From Actinomycetota bacterium (GTDB taxonomy: Bacteria; Actinomycetota; Thermoleophilia; Gaiellales; F1-60-MAGs149), in assembly GCA_016870485.1 (NCBI GenBank), contig VGBM01000004.1, positions 62,001-126,000 of the forward strand: a stretch of 64,000 nt of DNA, in the 5' to 3' direction. The position numbers and the translations under genes are program-made. Numbering within the stretch: the first letter of the stretch is position 1; every line of letters begins with the position of its first letter. The notes under the pieces were generated by a model, which was given only the letters and a program-made list of their open reading frames with translations, did no database searches and had not been told where the DNA came from. This document shows positions 63,015 through 64,000 of the stretch, piece after piece.

Positions 63015-64000
63015 CTAGGGCAGTGCCGGGAGCCGCTCGGGTCGCAGCACGTCCAGGTAGCGCAGGCTGCGGAACGCGACCTCGCCGCCGCGGCGGGCCG
63101 GCGCGCCGACCCCGCGGGTCACCAGCCGGCGCAGCACGGGCTCGGGCAGGTACCGGTAGAGGCGCTGGATGCGGTTCAGCCGCGCGTAGCCGCCGAGGTG
63201 CCGCGCGTGCAGCGCGCGGTAGCGGTCGCGGGCCTCCGCCGCGGTCAGGTCGCCGGCGAGCGCGGCGTTGACGAGCCGGCCCGCACACGCCCCAAAGTAG
63301 GCCGCGGGGCGGATCCCCTCCAGGGTCACGGGCAGCGCGTGCCCGGCGGCGTCGCCGGCGAAGAGCACCCGGTCCGCGACCGGCGCTCGCGGCACGCAGG
63401 CGATCGCGCCACCGTGGTGCTCGCGGCCGGGGCCGAGGTCGTCGCGCTCGCGCAGCCGGGCCATGGCCGGGCGCAGCGGCTCCTTGATGAACGAGCCCAC
63501 GCCGGCGCGCACGTGGTCGCCGGCCGGAAACGACCAGCCGTAGCCGGAGCGCAGGAGCGAACGCTCGAGGTAGAACCCGAAGCCGTCGGCTCGCGGCGCG
63601 GGGGCCGTCGGCACGTGGTCCTCGGTGCCGATCACGAGCCGGGGGTCGCGGCCCTCGGTCGCCCCGGCCGGGTCGAGCACGCGGCGCCAGCCCGAGCCGT
63701 CGATCAGCCAGTCGGCCGTCAGGCGCTCGCCGTCGGCGCCGAGCACGGCGTCGCCGTCGCGGCCGGTCACGCGCACCTGCTGGAAGCGCGCGTCGGACTG
63801 CGCGGCGAGGAGCCGGCAGGCGCGCTCGTAGTCGATCACCGCGAAGGCCTCCGGCAGGCGCACGTCCCAGCGCTCGCGGCCGACGCTGATCCGCATCAGG
63901 CTGTCGGCGTGGAGGATCGCCTCCCCGATCCCGAGCCACTCGGCGAGCGCGACGGGCAGCGCGCACGCGGACGTCTGGTGGGCGCCGATCGGCGAGCGGT
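63015..64000 (-). CDS. Geranylgeranyl-reductase-family flavoprotein, 5' end outside window
   Basis: Open to the right edge of the window; about 328 residues visible, lacking the N-terminal FAD-binding GxGxxG. The visible part has the family pattern: QTSACALPVALAEWLG, the substrate-domain stretch RISVGRERWDVRLPEAFAVIDYERACRLL, ADWLIDGSGWRR, and the second FAD motif VLFAGDAAGHALPVTLEGIRPAAYFGACAG. Such enzymes reduce isoprenoid chains (menaquinone side chain, lipids) or oxidise various substrates. C-terminus is a basic helical tail (LRRLVTRGVGAPARRGG). Confidence 0.8.
   Translation of the reverse strand, partial: RSPIGAHQTSACALPVALAEWLGIGEAILHADSLMRISVGRERWDVRLPEAFAVIDYERACRLLAAQSDARFQQVRVTGRDGDAVLGADGERLTADWLIDGSGWRRVLDPAGATEGRDPRLVIGTEDHVPTAPAPRADGFGFYLERSLLRSGYGWSFPAGDHVRAGVGSFIKEPLRPAMARLRERDDLGPGREHHGGAIACVPRAPVADRVLFAGDAAGHALPVTLEGIRPAAYFGACAGRLVNAALAGDLTAAEARDRYRALHARHLGGYARLNRIQRLYRYLPEPVLRRLVTRGVGAPARRGGEVAFRSLRYLDVLRPERLPALP

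Overview
This window is GC-rich (most codons end in G or C) chromosomal DNA from an actinobacterium. The order gyrA-gyrB-dciA-recF-dnaN-dnaA / rpmH-rnpA-yidD-yidC-jag-rsmG-parA-parB marks the replication-origin region. An actinobacterial-type PknB/FHA/RodA/PbpA/PstP operon, a PdtaS/PdtaR-like pair, a Gram-positive-type Suf system with SufU, and chorismate mutase and Dcd of the small actinobacterial kind point the same way. A GyrB with a long TOPRIM insertion and the unusual mix of genes suggest a deep lineage such as Thermoleophilia rather than Streptomyces or Mycobacterium; the lineage is inference. I see no prophage, insertion sequence or CRISPR array.

Layout. 1-7.8 kb (minus strand): gyrA (3' end cut by the window), gyrB, a DUF721/DciA-like gene, recF, dnaN, dnaA. 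The spacers on both sides of dnaA carry DnaA-box-like sequences and are the candidate oriC. 8.0-13.5 kb (plus): rpmH, rnpA, yidD, yidC, jag, rsmG, parA, parB and a CopC-like secreted protein; two parS sites sit between jag and rsmG, one of them containing the rsmG start codon. 13.5-17.3 kb: tRNA-Ile(GAT), a solitary ketoacyl synthase, a DUF151 nuclease, chorismate mutase, a CPBP protease and a lipoprotein metal/cofactor-binding protein. 17.5-28.0 kb: a class A PBP, a LytM-like protein without zinc ligands, a YmdB-type phosphodiesterase, membrane proteins, a lipid-kinase homologue, an HtrA protease and a membrane-fused spermidine-synthase-like protein.

28.1-38.0 kb holds Fe-S cluster assembly in two blocks, sufCBD and sufSU, separated by a ureohydrolase, a secreted beta-propeller/Fn3 protein, a VapBC-type toxin-antitoxin pair and a divergent HisD-family dehydrogenase. 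The two suf blocks share a near-identical 17-bp upstream element, a perfect inverted repeat in front of sufS, which probably binds a common regulator. 38.0-41.6 kb: a PucR-type regulator, a large membrane protein, an apparently structured non-coding interval, and dcd.

41.7-54.5 kb is a cell-envelope signalling region. A membrane pseudokinase with a discoidin-like outer domain faces a long minus-strand operon: Ser/Thr kinase with polytopic tail - fhaA - fhaB - pstP - rodA/ftsW - pbpA - pknB - ddl, mostly with 1-4 bp overlaps, coupling phosphorylation signalling to peptidoglycan synthesis. 54.5-57.9 kb (plus): DUF4446, HNH nuclease, GAF histidine kinase, ANTAR regulator, clpS. 57.9-64 kb (minus): a glycan-related set (deacetylase-like protein, GT2 glycosyltransferase, NAD-sugar epimerase), an anchored Ig-like protein, an ACT-domain protein and a truncated geranylgeranyl-reductase-family flavoprotein.
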